From assembly GCA_964541605.1 (NCBI GenBank), contig CAZIQY010000021.1, positions 1 to 40,205 of the forward strand: a DNA stretch of 40,205 nt, given 5' to 3'. A program made the translations under genes and the position numbers. The notes under the pieces were generated by a model, which was given only the letters and a program-made list of their open reading frames with translations, was not told where the DNA came from and made no database searches. How positions within the stretch are numbered: the stretch's first letter is position 1; each line of letters begins with the position of its first letter. Source of the DNA: CAZIQY01 sp964541605 (GTDB taxonomy: Bacteria > Desulfobacterota > Syntrophia > Syntrophales > UBA2185). This document shows positions 7,809 to 14,952 of this stretch, in pieces.

Positions 7809-8543
7809 TCAAGTTTGTGAAGGGAGATTCGGGTCAAGCGTTGTTCCGGCAGAACCTGAACGAAGGCGCTCCGGAAAATCCGTAAAGATGCCGTCAACGC
7901 CCATCGCTTCCATTCTCTTTATATCACCGGGATCATTTACAGTATAGACAAACACCTTGAGACCGCGCCTGTGGGCGCGCTCCACGAATCGTGCAGTTAC
8001 AAGATCCATGCGGGTGTGCACGGAGAAGACTTCATGACGCCGTGTAAACGGTGCATATAGACGGTGCATGCCGCCTATAACCACGCCAATCCTGATGTAC
8101 GACATCAGCCTGTGAGCTTTCCCCAGCTCACGCTGATTGAATGAGGAAACGATAAACTGATCTTTATCCCAGCCCCGCTCCTTGACATAGTGATCGATAA
8201 GAGAAACGGTCGGGGCCGCCGTATTCGGTCCCTTCAGCTCCACGTTGACGCCGATTCTGCGGCTCGCAAGGTCGATCAACTCCCGAAGCGTCGGAATCCT
8301 TTGCCCCTTGCCCGCATCGAGGGAGCGGAGATATTCGAAGGTCTTCTCCATCACATACCCGGAACCGTTCGTCGTCCGTTCGAGCCGGTCGTCGTGGATG
8401 ACGATCAGTTCCCCGTTCACGGCATACACATCCACTTCGACCCAGTCCGCTCCCAGATCGATGGCCTTTTCCACCGCCAGAAGCGTGCTTTCCGGTTCAT
8501 GTCCCGATGCGCCGCGATGGGCAAAACAGAGGAATTTTTTCAT
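7809..8543 (-). CDS. Glycerophosphodiester phosphodiesterase family protein
   Basis: Hydrolyses glycerophosphodiesters to glycerol-3-phosphate and an alcohol. The 244-residue chain has the GDPD catalytic landmarks: HRG at residues 9-11, PES at 17-19 (PEN in most relatives), E-V-D at 36-38, HDDRLERTTNGSG starting at His50, VELKGPN in the middle, and VYTVNDPGDIKRMEAMGVDGIFTDFPE near the end. No signal peptide is visible, so a cytoplasmic UgpQ-like role in phospholipid head-group recycling is likely. It follows the DsrE-like gene by 30 bases on the same strand and may be co-transcribed with it. Confidence 0.9.
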   Translation of the reverse strand: MKKFLCFAHRGASGHEPESTLLAVEKAIDLGADWVEVDVYAVNGELIVIHDDRLERTTNGSGYVMEKTFEYLRSLDAGKGQRIPTLRELIDLASRRIGVNVELKGPNTAAPTVSLIDHYVKERGWDKDQFIVSSFNQRELGKAHRLMSYIRIGVVIGGMHRLYAPFTRRHEVFSVHTRMDLVTARFVERAHRRGLKVFVYTVNDPGDIKRMEAMGVDGIFTDFPERLRSGSAGTTLDPNLPSQT

Positions 8544-8573
8544 GGCAAGAGATTTTTACACGGTCTGCAGCGT

Positions 8574-8909
8574 TCAAAAAACCATCGGAACATAGCTTTC
8601 TTTAATGAGACTCGATATAATCGGCCCAACATAATCAACTTTTATTCCGAGATTCTCTATCTTTTCCGTTATATCATTGCTGTCGGCAAATTTTTTACAG
8701 GCTATCGGTTCTTCTCCCATAGACGCAACTTTCCTCGCGCTTAGCGCAATGTCCTCGTCCTTCAGCAGTAACTGCTCGGACGGGCCAAAGAAAATGACCT
8801 TTACATCATCCATCCACCCTTCTTTTTTCGCCCGGTACGCATACCCAAGACCTGTCAATGCCTTGTCTTTATCACCGGTAGAAATAATGATTAATACTTT
8901 GGAAGCCAT
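8574..8909 (-). CDS. DsrE/DsrF-like family protein
   Basis: A 111-residue single-domain protein with the DsrE fold pattern: initial beta strand KVLIIISTGDKDKALTGLGYAYRAKK, then DDVKVIFFGPSEQLLLKDEDI and a C-terminal region ending in VGPIISSLIKESYVPMVF. DsrE-type proteins act in sulfur relay or as small peroxiredoxin-like folds; here there is only one cysteine (Cys71), and no sulfur-relay genes are next to it, so a sulfur carrier role is not supported. The ATG is preceded by AGGAAAGGAG. It precedes the glycerophosphodiesterase gene in a likely two-gene unit. Confidence 0.75.
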   Translation of the reverse strand: MASKVLIIISTGDKDKALTGLGYAYRAKKEGWMDDVKVIFFGPSEQLLLKDEDIALSARKVASMGEEPIACKKFADSNDITEKIENLGIKVDYVGPIISSLIKESYVPMVF

Positions 8910-8926
8910 GTTAGTCTCCTTTCCTC

Positions 8927-9040
8927 CTACATATCTTCTACGATCCTGATTTCCTCTTCTGTCAATTCATAGAGCTCAGAAACCAGCCGGTCGATCTGGC
9001 GGTGGAGGACAGTTTTATCGTGATCAGTTTTTTGCCGCGG
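8927..9040 (-). pseudogene. Remnant of the C-terminus of an Eco57I/type IIG-like DNA methyltransferase
   Basis: On the minus strand the frame from 9040 to the TAG at 8927-8929 encodes about 37 residues ending QIDRLVSELYELTEEEIRIVED-M (written with a break). This matches the well-known C-terminal tail (QIDxLVYELYGLTEEEIxIVE) of large adenine-specific methyltransferases and BREX/PglX-like or type IIG restriction enzymes. An in-frame TAA at 9041-9043 precedes it, with no start or upstream domain, so only the tail survives. The stop codon overlaps the ribosome-binding region of the DsrE-like gene. It marks a site where a restriction-modification gene once stood. Confidence 0.6.
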
Positions 9041-9190
9041 TTAGTTTCTTCCCGGTCTTAGATTTTGAGAACAATGCTGTTTAATATATACTGTTTTCAT
9101 AAACATATGTCAAAGGCCGGTTTTTTTAAGATACATTCGCATCAAATCTGGTATAGTGCGTTTTGAAAAATAAAACGTAAGGAGCTTCCT

Positions 9191-9637
9191 GTGTCATTAG
9201 TCGGGGAAAATATCGATGCGCACTGCACGAAATGTAAACTCCTGCTGTCCCATGTTGTCATGTATGAAGTTGACGGCGCCGTCAGCAGAGTTAAATGTAA
9301 AACCTGCGGTTCGGAACACAAGTACAGAGGAGAGAAAACCCGGGGAAAAAGCAATTCTGTCGCGCCGCGTTCCGGACAGGAGAAACGGGGGAGGACGGCG
9401 TCTGCAAGCCGCAAAGAGGTCAATGAATCACCCATCCGGTGGGAGCTTAAATGTAGCGAAATGAATGCGGAACTTCCTGCAAAAGACTACCGCATTCAGG
9501 ACATATACACGTTGAAAGATGTCATCCGGCATCCTGTATTCGGTCTTGGTTTTGTAGAACGGGTCATTTCAGAGACACGGATGGATGTGTTGTTTAAAGA
9601 TGCTGTGAAACTGATGGCTATGAATACCAGGCTGTGA
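9191..9637 (+). CDS. Zinc-ribbon protein with C-terminal Tudor/SH3-like domain
   Basis: A 148-residue protein starting at GTG, chosen because AAGGAG lies six bases upstream. The N-terminus holds a four-cysteine zinc ribbon (Cys12, Cys15, Cys36, Cys39; CTKC and CKTC). A basic, probably disordered linker (about 45-80) follows. The C-terminal segment (VIRHPVFGLGFVERV ... DVLFKDAVKLMAMN) resembles the small Tudor-like domain found at the end of UvrD/PcrA helicases, which in PcrA contacts RNA polymerase. A role in nucleic-acid or polymerase contact is inferred from these parts; no named family was recognised. It converges with the gene at 9645 with a 7-base gap. Confidence 0.7.
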   Translation: MSLVGENIDAHCTKCKLLLSHVVMYEVDGAVSRVKCKTCGSEHKYRGEKTRGKSNSVAPRSGQEKRGRTASASRKEVNESPIRWELKCSEMNAELPAKDYRIQDIYTLKDVIRHPVFGLGFVERVISETRMDVLFKDAVKLMAMNTRL

Positions 9638-9644
9638 CTATTTT

Positions 9645-10640
9645 CTACTTTTCATAAATAAGCGCCGGAAGGCCGGGGAATACAGCACGATCTTCCTGCC
9701 ATTCGTATTCAAGGATCTGGATTCCTATTTTTTTGAGCTTATCGGCGAATGACAGGTCAACTCCCGCGGGAACGGTGAGTATCAGGCGGGGATTCCCCGG
9801 CAGGTCTGCGCTATTGAGCAATAGCTTCGATATCCCGGCATGCAGAACCGCCGTTGAACGATCCGTCATGACCTGAAAAACGGCTGTAACTTGCTTCTTT
9901 TCGTCCACGGTAAACAGGTCGTAAACGGCGTCATTCCCGACCCTGAATCCCTTCCTTTTCTTAGCGGCATACAAATCTGAAACAACAAGACCATGATCGC
10001 AGTCCGAATCCGGGTACTGCTCCGACACGTCATATCCGGAACCGACAAGTTCTTCCCGGAAGCGCGGTTCATCAAAGGTGATCTCCATCTGGGAAGAACG
10101 GCGAGCTGTCATATCCTTCACCGTGTCGACCTTGCGGATGAATTGCGTGACCTGCCGGACAAACCTGGGTGAGATCAACTCACCGACGAGAGCCACCGTA
10201 CTGACGATATCTCCGTCTTCCATAAAGGCCCAGGCGCCCCGATAGTGTTTTTCAAACAGGGTCTTCCCTACCCCTTTCTTGCCGCCGCCTATTTTGCCGC
10301 GATGAACGACGAAAACCCGGCCGCGGCGGTCCTCGGCAAGCGCCCCGCCCATTCGACGGTCTATGCCATGCAACGGGAAATTGATTTCACAGGTAATCGA
10401 AATGGAAGATGTTCCGGAGGGCTTTCCAAATCCGAAGGCATGACCGCACCGGTTCCCGGATATCTTTTCGTGAAACATCCATATCCCGAGACGGTCCGAC
10501 CAGAGGACTTTCGCCCTGAAAGCGCCGCCGGGATGCCCCAGATGGACCTGGATTTTTTCATCGACAAAAGGTTTGAAGCTTCTTATGAATTGCCGCCTGT
10601 ATTTTTTGACGGCAGATTCGTCCTTCAGGACTTTCAGCAT
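9645..10640 (-). CDS. Uncharacterised protein with degenerate PD-(D/E)xK nuclease-like C-terminus
   Basis: A 331-residue protein not assigned to a named family. The N-terminal half contains a glycine-rich stretch (HRGKIGGGKKGVGKTLFEKH) that mimics a Walker A but lacks other P-loop features. The C-terminal 120 residues resemble restriction-endonuclease-like domains: YDLFTVDEKKQVTAVFQVMTD, then LHAGISKLLLNS, RLILTVPAGVD and KIGIQILEYEW. Relatives of this fold carry D...(E)xK, read as FEVKTD; here the segment is FQVMTD, so both catalytic residues appear changed. The frame is open to a TTG at 10682, but ATG 10640 follows a GGGGGAAAGGG box and is preferred. No signal peptide or membrane segment. 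Confidence 0.6.
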   Translation of the reverse strand: MLKVLKDESAVKKYRRQFIRSFKPFVDEKIQVHLGHPGGAFRAKVLWSDRLGIWMFHEKISGNRCGHAFGFGKPSGTSSISITCEINFPLHGIDRRMGGALAEDRRGRVFVVHRGKIGGGKKGVGKTLFEKHYRGAWAFMEDGDIVSTVALVGELISPRFVRQVTQFIRKVDTVKDMTARRSSQMEITFDEPRFREELVGSGYDVSEQYPDSDCDHGLVVSDLYAAKKRKGFRVGNDAVYDLFTVDEKKQVTAVFQVMTDRSTAVLHAGISKLLLNSADLPGNPRLILTVPAGVDLSFADKLKKIGIQILEYEWQEDRAVFPGLPALIYEK

Positions 10641-10739
10641 CACCCTTTCCCCCGAGATCAGGATGCTATTAAGATTTGACAAAAAGATATTTGCATTATT
10701 TACAGGAATCGACGCGCTTAATCAAGACGTTTTCGCCTT

Positions 10740-10786
10740 CCGGGGACATGATCCGATCCCTTCAGGCTTCCGGATCATGTCCCCGG
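10740..10786. repeat. Long-stem palindrome, copy 1 (left of amt-glnK)
   Basis: GGGGACATGATCCG (10742-10755) and CGGATCATGTCCCC (10771-10784) form a perfect inverted repeat, extendable to 16 pairs, around a 15-base loop ATCCCTTCAGGCTTC. A second copy lies in opposite orientation at 12640-12682. The loop sequence fixes the orientation. Not part of any gene. A REP/BIME-like or small MITE-type element is the likely identity. Confidence 0.8.
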
Positions 10787-10889
10787 CTCCTTGAACAATT
10801 ATGTAATATTTCCATGAAAAAAAACGATAATGTGATTTTTGATAAATCCAAACTTTTTATAACTACCTGTAAATATTATTGATTAATCA

Positions 10890-10905
10890 TGGCAAGTTCC
10901 TTGCT
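10890..10905 (+). promoter_or_regulatory. Sigma-54 (RpoN) promoter of amt-glnK
   Basis: TGGCAAGTTCCTTGCT matches the -24/-12 consensus TGGCAC-N5-TTGCW at all but one position, with GG (10891-10892) and GC (10903-10904) exactly 12 bases apart. Transcription should start near 10916, giving a leader of about 55 bases before the amt ATG. Sigma-54 control of ammonium transporter/PII operons via NtrC is established in proteobacteria, so the site fits the genes. Confidence 0.8.
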
Positions 10906-10971
10906 TTTCATATATTCAATGTCCCGGTTTGTTTCTTTTTTATCTAATTTTCATATAAGGATGGGGTGAAT

Positions 10972-12198
10972 ATGGGTATTCAAATCAATGCGGGCGACAC
11001 CGCCTGGGTGCTGGTCTGTTGCTCCCTGGTGTTGCTGATGACGCCGGCCCTCGCGCTTTTTTACGGGGGCATGGTCCGTCGGAAAAATGTTCTTTCCACT
11101 TTGACCTTGAGCTATGTCTTCATGGCCCTGATCGGCGTGCAATGGGTGCTTTACGGCTATTCCCTTGCTTTCGGCACGGATATCAGCGGAATCATCGGAG
11201 GTCTTAATTTCCTGGGGCTTAACGGAGTGGGCGCTCTGCCCAACGAAGACTACAGCAAGACCATCCCCCAGGGACTTTTTGCGGCTTTTCAGATGATGTT
11301 CGCCGTTATCACACCGGCCTTGATTACCGGCGCCTTTGTGGAGCGCGTGAAATTCAAAAGCTTTCTCCTGTTCAGCCTGCTGTGGGCCACACTGGTCTAT
11401 GATCCCCTGTGTCACTGGGTCTGGGGACAGGGAGGCTGGCTGAAAAAAATGGGCGTTCTGGATTTTGCCGGGGGAACGGTGGTGCATATTGCGGCCGGTT
11501 TTTCGGCCCTGGCCTTTGCGCTGGTGATCGGACCGCGCAAGGGGTATGGCAAGGCGCCTATGGAGCCGCACAATATAACGCTTACGGTGCTTGGCGCCGG
11601 ATTGTTGTGGGTGGGCTGGTTTGGTTTTAACGCCGGCAGCGCCCTGGCCGCGAACGGTGTGGCGGTAAACGCTCTTTTGACCACCAACACCTCCGCAGCG
11701 ACAGCCGGTCTTGTCTGGATGATGCTCTCCTGGCTGGACGGCCGGCCAAGCCCCCTGGGAATTGCCACAGGGATGGTGGTAGGCCTCGCAGCGGTGACGC
11801 CAGCTTCCGGTTTTGTGTCACCCATGGCATCCATGGTTATCGGGGCAGTCGCTGCGCCCCTTTCCTATTACACGATGCGTTTCCGGGACAGGCGCAAACT
11901 GGACGAATCCCTGGATGTATGGGCCTGTCATGGCATGGCCAGCAGCTGGGGTATGATCGCCACGGGACTCTTTGCTACAGTGACCGTCAACAGCGACGGC
12001 TCCAACGGCCTCTTTTTCGGCAATCCTAACCAGATCGGCGTCCAGCTCCTGGCTGTGGCTGTCACCATCATTTTTAGTTTCGTGGTTACCTATGTGGTGG
12101 CCAAGCTGCTCAACTGGAGCATAGGACTGCGGGTAACGCCCATGGAAGAAGAGGTTGGTCTGGATATCAGTTCCCACGGAGAGAGGTCCTACTCGTAA
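10972..12198 (+). CDS. amt: Ammonium transporter
   Basis: Inner-membrane Amt/MEP/Rh channel for ammonium uptake, about 408 residues with eleven predicted membrane helices. Family signatures are seen: LALFYGGMVRRKNVLS near the start, CHWVWGQGGWL, the first conserved pore histidine in FAGGTVVHIAAGFSALA, NITLTVLGAGLLWVGWFGFNAGSA (broken here only by helix boundaries), and the second pore histidine in ACHGMASSWGMIATG. The start could also be GTG at 10966; ATG 10972 is preferred although both lie close to the AAGGATGGGG ribosome-binding region. It is driven by a sigma-54 promoter and followed by glnK after 39 bases, the classic arrangement in which GlnK plugs the channel when nitrogen is plentiful. 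Confidence 0.95.
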   Translation: MGIQINAGDTAWVLVCCSLVLLMTPALALFYGGMVRRKNVLSTLTLSYVFMALIGVQWVLYGYSLAFGTDISGIIGGLNFLGLNGVGALPNEDYSKTIPQGLFAAFQMMFAVITPALITGAFVERVKFKSFLLFSLLWATLVYDPLCHWVWGQGGWLKKMGVLDFAGGTVVHIAAGFSALAFALVIGPRKGYGKAPMEPHNITLTVLGAGLLWVGWFGFNAGSALAANGVAVNALLTTNTSAATAGLVWMMLSWLDGRPSPLGIATGMVVGLAAVTPASGFVSPMASMVIGAVAAPLSYYTMRFRDRRKLDESLDVWACHGMASSWGMIATGLFATVTVNSDGSNGLFFGNPNQIGVQLLAVAVTIIFSFVVTYVVAKLLNWSIGLRVTPMEEEVGLDISSHGERSYS

Positions 12199-12237
12199 AC
12201 GGTTAAAAGACTTATTTTATAATTCGGAGATTTTTCC

Positions 12238-12630
12238 ATGCTGAAAAAGATCGAAGCCATCATTCGTGAAGATAAGGTCAACGATGTCAAGGACGCATTG
12301 ATTGATATTGGCATCGTGGGTTTGAATATGTTTGAAATCAGGGGACATGGACGACAGGGCGGGATTAAACTGGCAGGCCGTGCCGGCACCTACCAGGTGG
12401 ACATGCTGCCGAAGATACAGGTCAACATTATCCTGAGCGAACGCAACCTGGAGGAAGCCATCGAAGCCATCCTCAAATCCGCCTATACCGGCGATCCCGG
12501 GGATGGACTTATCTTTGTCTATCCCGTAGAGGAGGTGGTACGCATCCGTACACGGGAACGGGGGCAGGACGCCGTGATGTATCCCGGCGACATTGACGAA
12601 AGAAAAGGCCGGGGCAAGGTCAAGGAATGA
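12238..12630 (+). CDS. glnK: Nitrogen regulatory protein P-II (GlnK/GlnB family)
   Basis: Trimeric signal protein that reads ATP/ADP and 2-oxoglutarate and is predicted to block the neighbouring Amt channel. The core matches PII: KKIEAIIREDK start, GHGRQGG before the T-loop, VDMLPKIQVNI, and the C-terminal signature TGDPGDGLIFVYPVEEVVRIRT. The tyrosine equivalent to E. coli Tyr51 is kept (Tyr52 in GTYQVD), so uridylylation is possible, while the Tyr46 position is replaced in the T-loop KLAGRAG. At 130 residues it is about 18 longer than the classic 112, with a charged C-terminal tail ending RKGRGKVKE. The sigma-54 operon context supports the GlnK assignment. Confidence 0.93.
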   Translation: MLKKIEAIIREDKVNDVKDALIDIGIVGLNMFEIRGHGRQGGIKLAGRAGTYQVDMLPKIQVNIILSERNLEEAIEAILKSAYTGDPGDGLIFVYPVEEVVRIRTRERGQDAVMYPGDIDERKGRGKVKE

Positions 12631-12639
12631 CAGGGCGTT

Positions 12640-12682
12640 GGGGACATGATCCGGAAGTCCGAAGGGATCGGATCATGTCTCC
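12640..12682. repeat. Long-stem palindrome, copy 2 (right of amt-glnK, inverted)
   Basis: GGGGACATGATCCG (12640-12653) and CGGATCATGTCTCC (12669-12682) pair with one mismatch around GAAGTCCGAAGGGAT. The reverse complement of this loop differs from the loop of copy 1 (10756-10770) at only two of 15 positions, so the copies are inverted relative to each other. It starts 9 bases after the glnK stop and could also act as a terminator or mRNA-stabilising stem. Confidence 0.8.
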
Positions 12683-12927
12683 GAAAGACCAAATAACAGG
12701 ACCGGTTTATTGACAATTACCCGCTGAAAGGCGTAACATCTTAGCAGCCATTTTTTCCACCTCACCCATTGACGTATAGCTTCCTGTACTACACACCCGC
12801 CTGTCTAACCGGAATGTACATGATTACAGAGGGGAATGAGTTACTTCTGTCCTATCTTACTTTTCAGTAGACATCATATTTGCCTTGTAATTTGCTAAGT
12901 TTAGAAGTATCAATTTATACATACGTT

Positions 12928-13018
12928 ATTTTATTGACTGATTTATAACCCTACACCCCCAGGAGGGTGTGATGGACTGACTATTGAAACCCCGTGTCTC
13001 AAAAGAGAGCGGGGTTTT
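12928..13018 (+). ncRNA. Candidate small RNA or leader with two hairpins
   Basis: A sigma-70-like pair TTGCTA (12892-12897) and TATACA (12916-12921), 18 bases apart, would start a transcript near 12928. It would contain a hairpin ACACCC/GGGTGT (12953-12970) with a purine-rich AGGA loop, then end at the terminator hairpin 12987-13018. No open frame with a ribosome-binding site lies within. It could be a small RNA or an attenuated leader of the gene at 13081. It matches no riboswitch class I recognise. Confidence 0.35.
12987..13018 (+). terminator. Rho-independent terminator
   Basis: AAACCCCG (12987-12994) pairs with CGGGGTTT (13010-13017); inside, TCTC pairs with GAGA around an AAAA loop. A run of four T follows. 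It is a good terminator but lies about 60 bases upstream of a gene rather than directly after one, so it ends either a small RNA or read-through from amt-glnK. Confidence 0.7.
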
Positions 13019-13080
13019 GTATTTTGGACATTCATTTTTGTTTGTTGCCTGATCATAAATTAAAGAAAAAGGTAATAATT

Positions 13081-13818
13081 ATGGGAATATTTTCAAAATT
13101 ATTCGGGGCAGAAAAAGAAAAATGCCAAAATCATCCTCAAAAAAATGCAATAAGTGTTTGCGTTTCATGTAAGCGACACTTTTGTGCTGATTGTTTAACC
13201 GAAATTATGGATAATTATTTATGCGGAAGTGAAATTTGTAAAAACTTTGTCGAAGAAAAGACAAAACAAGTCATGAATAATATAATCGCGTCAACCGCGA
13301 GAAGCTTAGCTGATGAGATAATTAACCTCTTTGACAACGAACTGGCTTCCCAGGAAATATTTAACACTTTAGCAATATATATGGAAATGGTATTCATTTG
13401 TATCCATGAAATAATGGACATTGCTTCCCATAATCTCGATGAAGATGAAAAATTTATTTTTATGAGTGAAATATATGGAGGAATACGTGATGTGTTAGCA
13501 AAAAGGTGCTCATCGCAGATTGATCTCTTGGAATTTCAAACCCATTTTGATGATACTTTCAAACAGCGGAGGATGGAATATCTTAATTTTATTGGCTTGA
13601 ATCCCGGCTCATCTTGGTCTGAAGATCTTTTGTACATGTCCTTTGGCAAAAAAATTGCCGATATTCTTGGTCGAGAGGTTGATCTTGAGACTGATGCTAA
13701 TATTCAGACACTTTTTATTACTGTGTCCTTACCAATTCCGTTCGTTAAAACCCACTTAGAAGTAATAAAAGAAAAGAAAAACATAAGCCATGACCTCATT
13801 AAAAAAAGTCATGTTTGA
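13081..13818 (+). CDS. Uncharacterised protein with N-terminal B-box-like zinc finger
   Basis: A 245-residue protein; the frame is open from 12994 but that part overlaps the terminator, and ATG 13081 with AAAAAGG upstream is preferred. The N-terminus after MGIFSKLFGAEKEK has a B-box-like metal pattern: Cys15, His18, Cys27, Cys30, Cys35, Cys38, with Cys48 and Cys53 beyond. Such small fingers occur in many bacterial proteins of unknown role. The rest (about 60-245) is predicted helical and acidic without recognised motifs. No signal peptide. The gene is AT-rich compared with amt-glnK and opens the accessory stretch. Confidence 0.65.
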   Translation: MGIFSKLFGAEKEKCQNHPQKNAISVCVSCKRHFCADCLTEIMDNYLCGSEICKNFVEEKTKQVMNNIIASTARSLADEIINLFDNELASQEIFNTLAIYMEMVFICIHEIMDIASHNLDEDEKFIFMSEIYGGIRDVLAKRCSSQIDLLEFQTHFDDTFKQRRMEYLNFIGLNPGSSWSEDLLYMSFGKKIADILGREVDLETDANIQTLFITVSLPIPFVKTHLEVIKEKKNISHDLIKKSHV

Positions 13819-13905
13819 CAATAATTTATTCTATATCTATTTGATTATTATCCAGTTATATACGTGTGCGAAAGTTGAGATATTAACCTTCAGGATATTT
13901 AAGAT

Positions 13906-14931
13906 ATGAATGTAAAAATCCACCAAACTTTACTTTGGGCTATGGTTGTCCTGATTACCATAGTGGGATGTACTAATAAAGCAGAAGCCGTGCAATTACA
14001 GTCTGATAGGCAAGTACTCCGTGAATCAAGGCCAGCAACCGGGAATAACATCAATCCCAGCAAAGATACTAAATGGGGATACTGTTATGAACCCGATATT
14101 AAAATTATAAGGATGAAAGACAACGAATATCGTTCCTATCATTGTAAGCCGGAATCCGGCTGGACAGGATATTTCGAGATTTACCATAAGGATAGAAAAA
14201 TATATTCAGAACGGATCAAAAATGGTGACTTTTCCGTTTGCGATCTGAATGATCCGCTCTCTAAATGCTCACAGATGCCACCTCTCGGAATGGATGTAAA
14301 TGGCGATGGCATTCCTGAAATGGTCATGGAGCGTCATACCGGACAGCCTCAATTTACCAGTTGCTATTCTTATCCAATTTATTCCATTGGCAGAAGGGTG
14401 AGGAAATTGGACACCCTTGAGGGAAAGCACTCACCTATGCAGTTCAAGGATTTGGATGGTGATGGTCTTTATGAGGTAATAGGCCATGACTGGGTGCTCG
14501 CTTATTACTTTGGGGATTTCCTGAGTTCTCCGCATCCGACCATTATTCTTAAATGGCAAAAGGGAGGCTATCGATTGGACTTCAAGCTAATGAAAAAACC
14601 GCCTCCAGCATATGAGGAACTAAAAAAGAAAGCGGAAGACTTAAGAAGATTACTTGGAAAAGAAAATGGCCCTTTTCCCGAAGGATATATTCTCAATATT
14701 CCTTATTACCAACATACCGACGCATGGAATTATCTGGTCGATCTGATTTATTCGGGCAATGCAAAAGCAGCTTGGGCATTTCTGGATATGTACTGGATTA
14801 TTCCTCCAGAATGCACAAAATTCAAAGAAAAGCAGCAAGAGAAGCGCGAATTTATTACTGCCTTTAAAAAACAACTTGCCCAAAGCCATTATTGGAAAGA
14901 TTTAAGAATCTTGAACGGCTGGGTTAAGTAA
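13906..14931 (+). CDS. Putative lipoprotein with calcium-loop (FG-GAP/dockerin-like) motifs
   Basis: A 341-residue protein with an N-terminal membrane-export segment (LLWAMVVLITIVGC) ending in a lipobox-like TIVGC, so lipidation at Cys22 and placement in the envelope are likely. Two Asp-rich loops, DVNGDGIPEMV and DLDGDGLYEVIGHD, follow the DxNxDG pattern of EF-hand-like or FG-GAP repeats and suggest calcium binding. The C-terminal third is helical and charged (YEELKKKAEDLRRLLGKE). No named family recognised. It is 21 bases upstream of the XAC2610-like gene, which also has a DxNxD loop, so the two may act together at the cell surface. Confidence 0.65.
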   Translation: MNVKIHQTLLWAMVVLITIVGCTNKAEAVQLQSDRQVLRESRPATGNNINPSKDTKWGYCYEPDIKIIRMKDNEYRSYHCKPESGWTGYFEIYHKDRKIYSERIKNGDFSVCDLNDPLSKCSQMPPLGMDVNGDGIPEMVMERHTGQPQFTSCYSYPIYSIGRRVRKLDTLEGKHSPMQFKDLDGDGLYEVIGHDWVLAYYFGDFLSSPHPTIILKWQKGGYRLDFKLMKKPPPAYEELKKKAEDLRRLLGKENGPFPEGYILNIPYYQHTDAWNYLVDLIYSGNAKAAWAFLDMYWIIPPECTKFKEKQQEKREFITAFKKQLAQSHYWKDLRILNGWVK

Positions 14932-14952
14932 TGGTAACCAGATAAATAACAA

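Larger units (their letters stand above)
10641..10971. promoter_or_regulatory. Divergent intergenic region upstream of amt
   Basis: This 331-base region separates the nuclease-like gene (-) from amt (+). It holds palindrome copy 1 (10740-10786) and the sigma-54 promoter at 10890-10905. Between about 10790 and 10885 it is AT-rich and shows no NtrC-type dyad that I could recognise with confidence. No gene was found. Confidence 0.6.
12631..13080. other. 450-base intergenic region after glnK
   Basis: It contains palindrome copy 2, then about 200 AT-rich bases with nothing firm, then a promoter-like pair, a small hairpin and a terminator (listed separately). On the minus strand a short open segment between about 12713 and 12820 encodes a peptide with MGEVEKMAAKMLRLSAGN near its end, which could be a gene remnant but is too short to assign. 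Confidence 0.5.

Noticed and set aside
10269..10330. A Walker A (GGGKKGVGKT) in the nuclease-like protein
   Set aside because: No Walker B or other P-loop motifs follow, and the sequence context is not that of a P-loop strand and helix.
12238..12630. Loss of the uridylylated tyrosine in PII
   Set aside because: A careful alignment shows that Tyr52 occupies the Tyr51 position; only Tyr46 is replaced.
12713..12820. A minus-strand peptide with MGEVEKMAAKMLRLSAGN as a gene or transposase remnant
   Set aside because: It is too short, has no start with ribosome-binding site and matches no family I can name.
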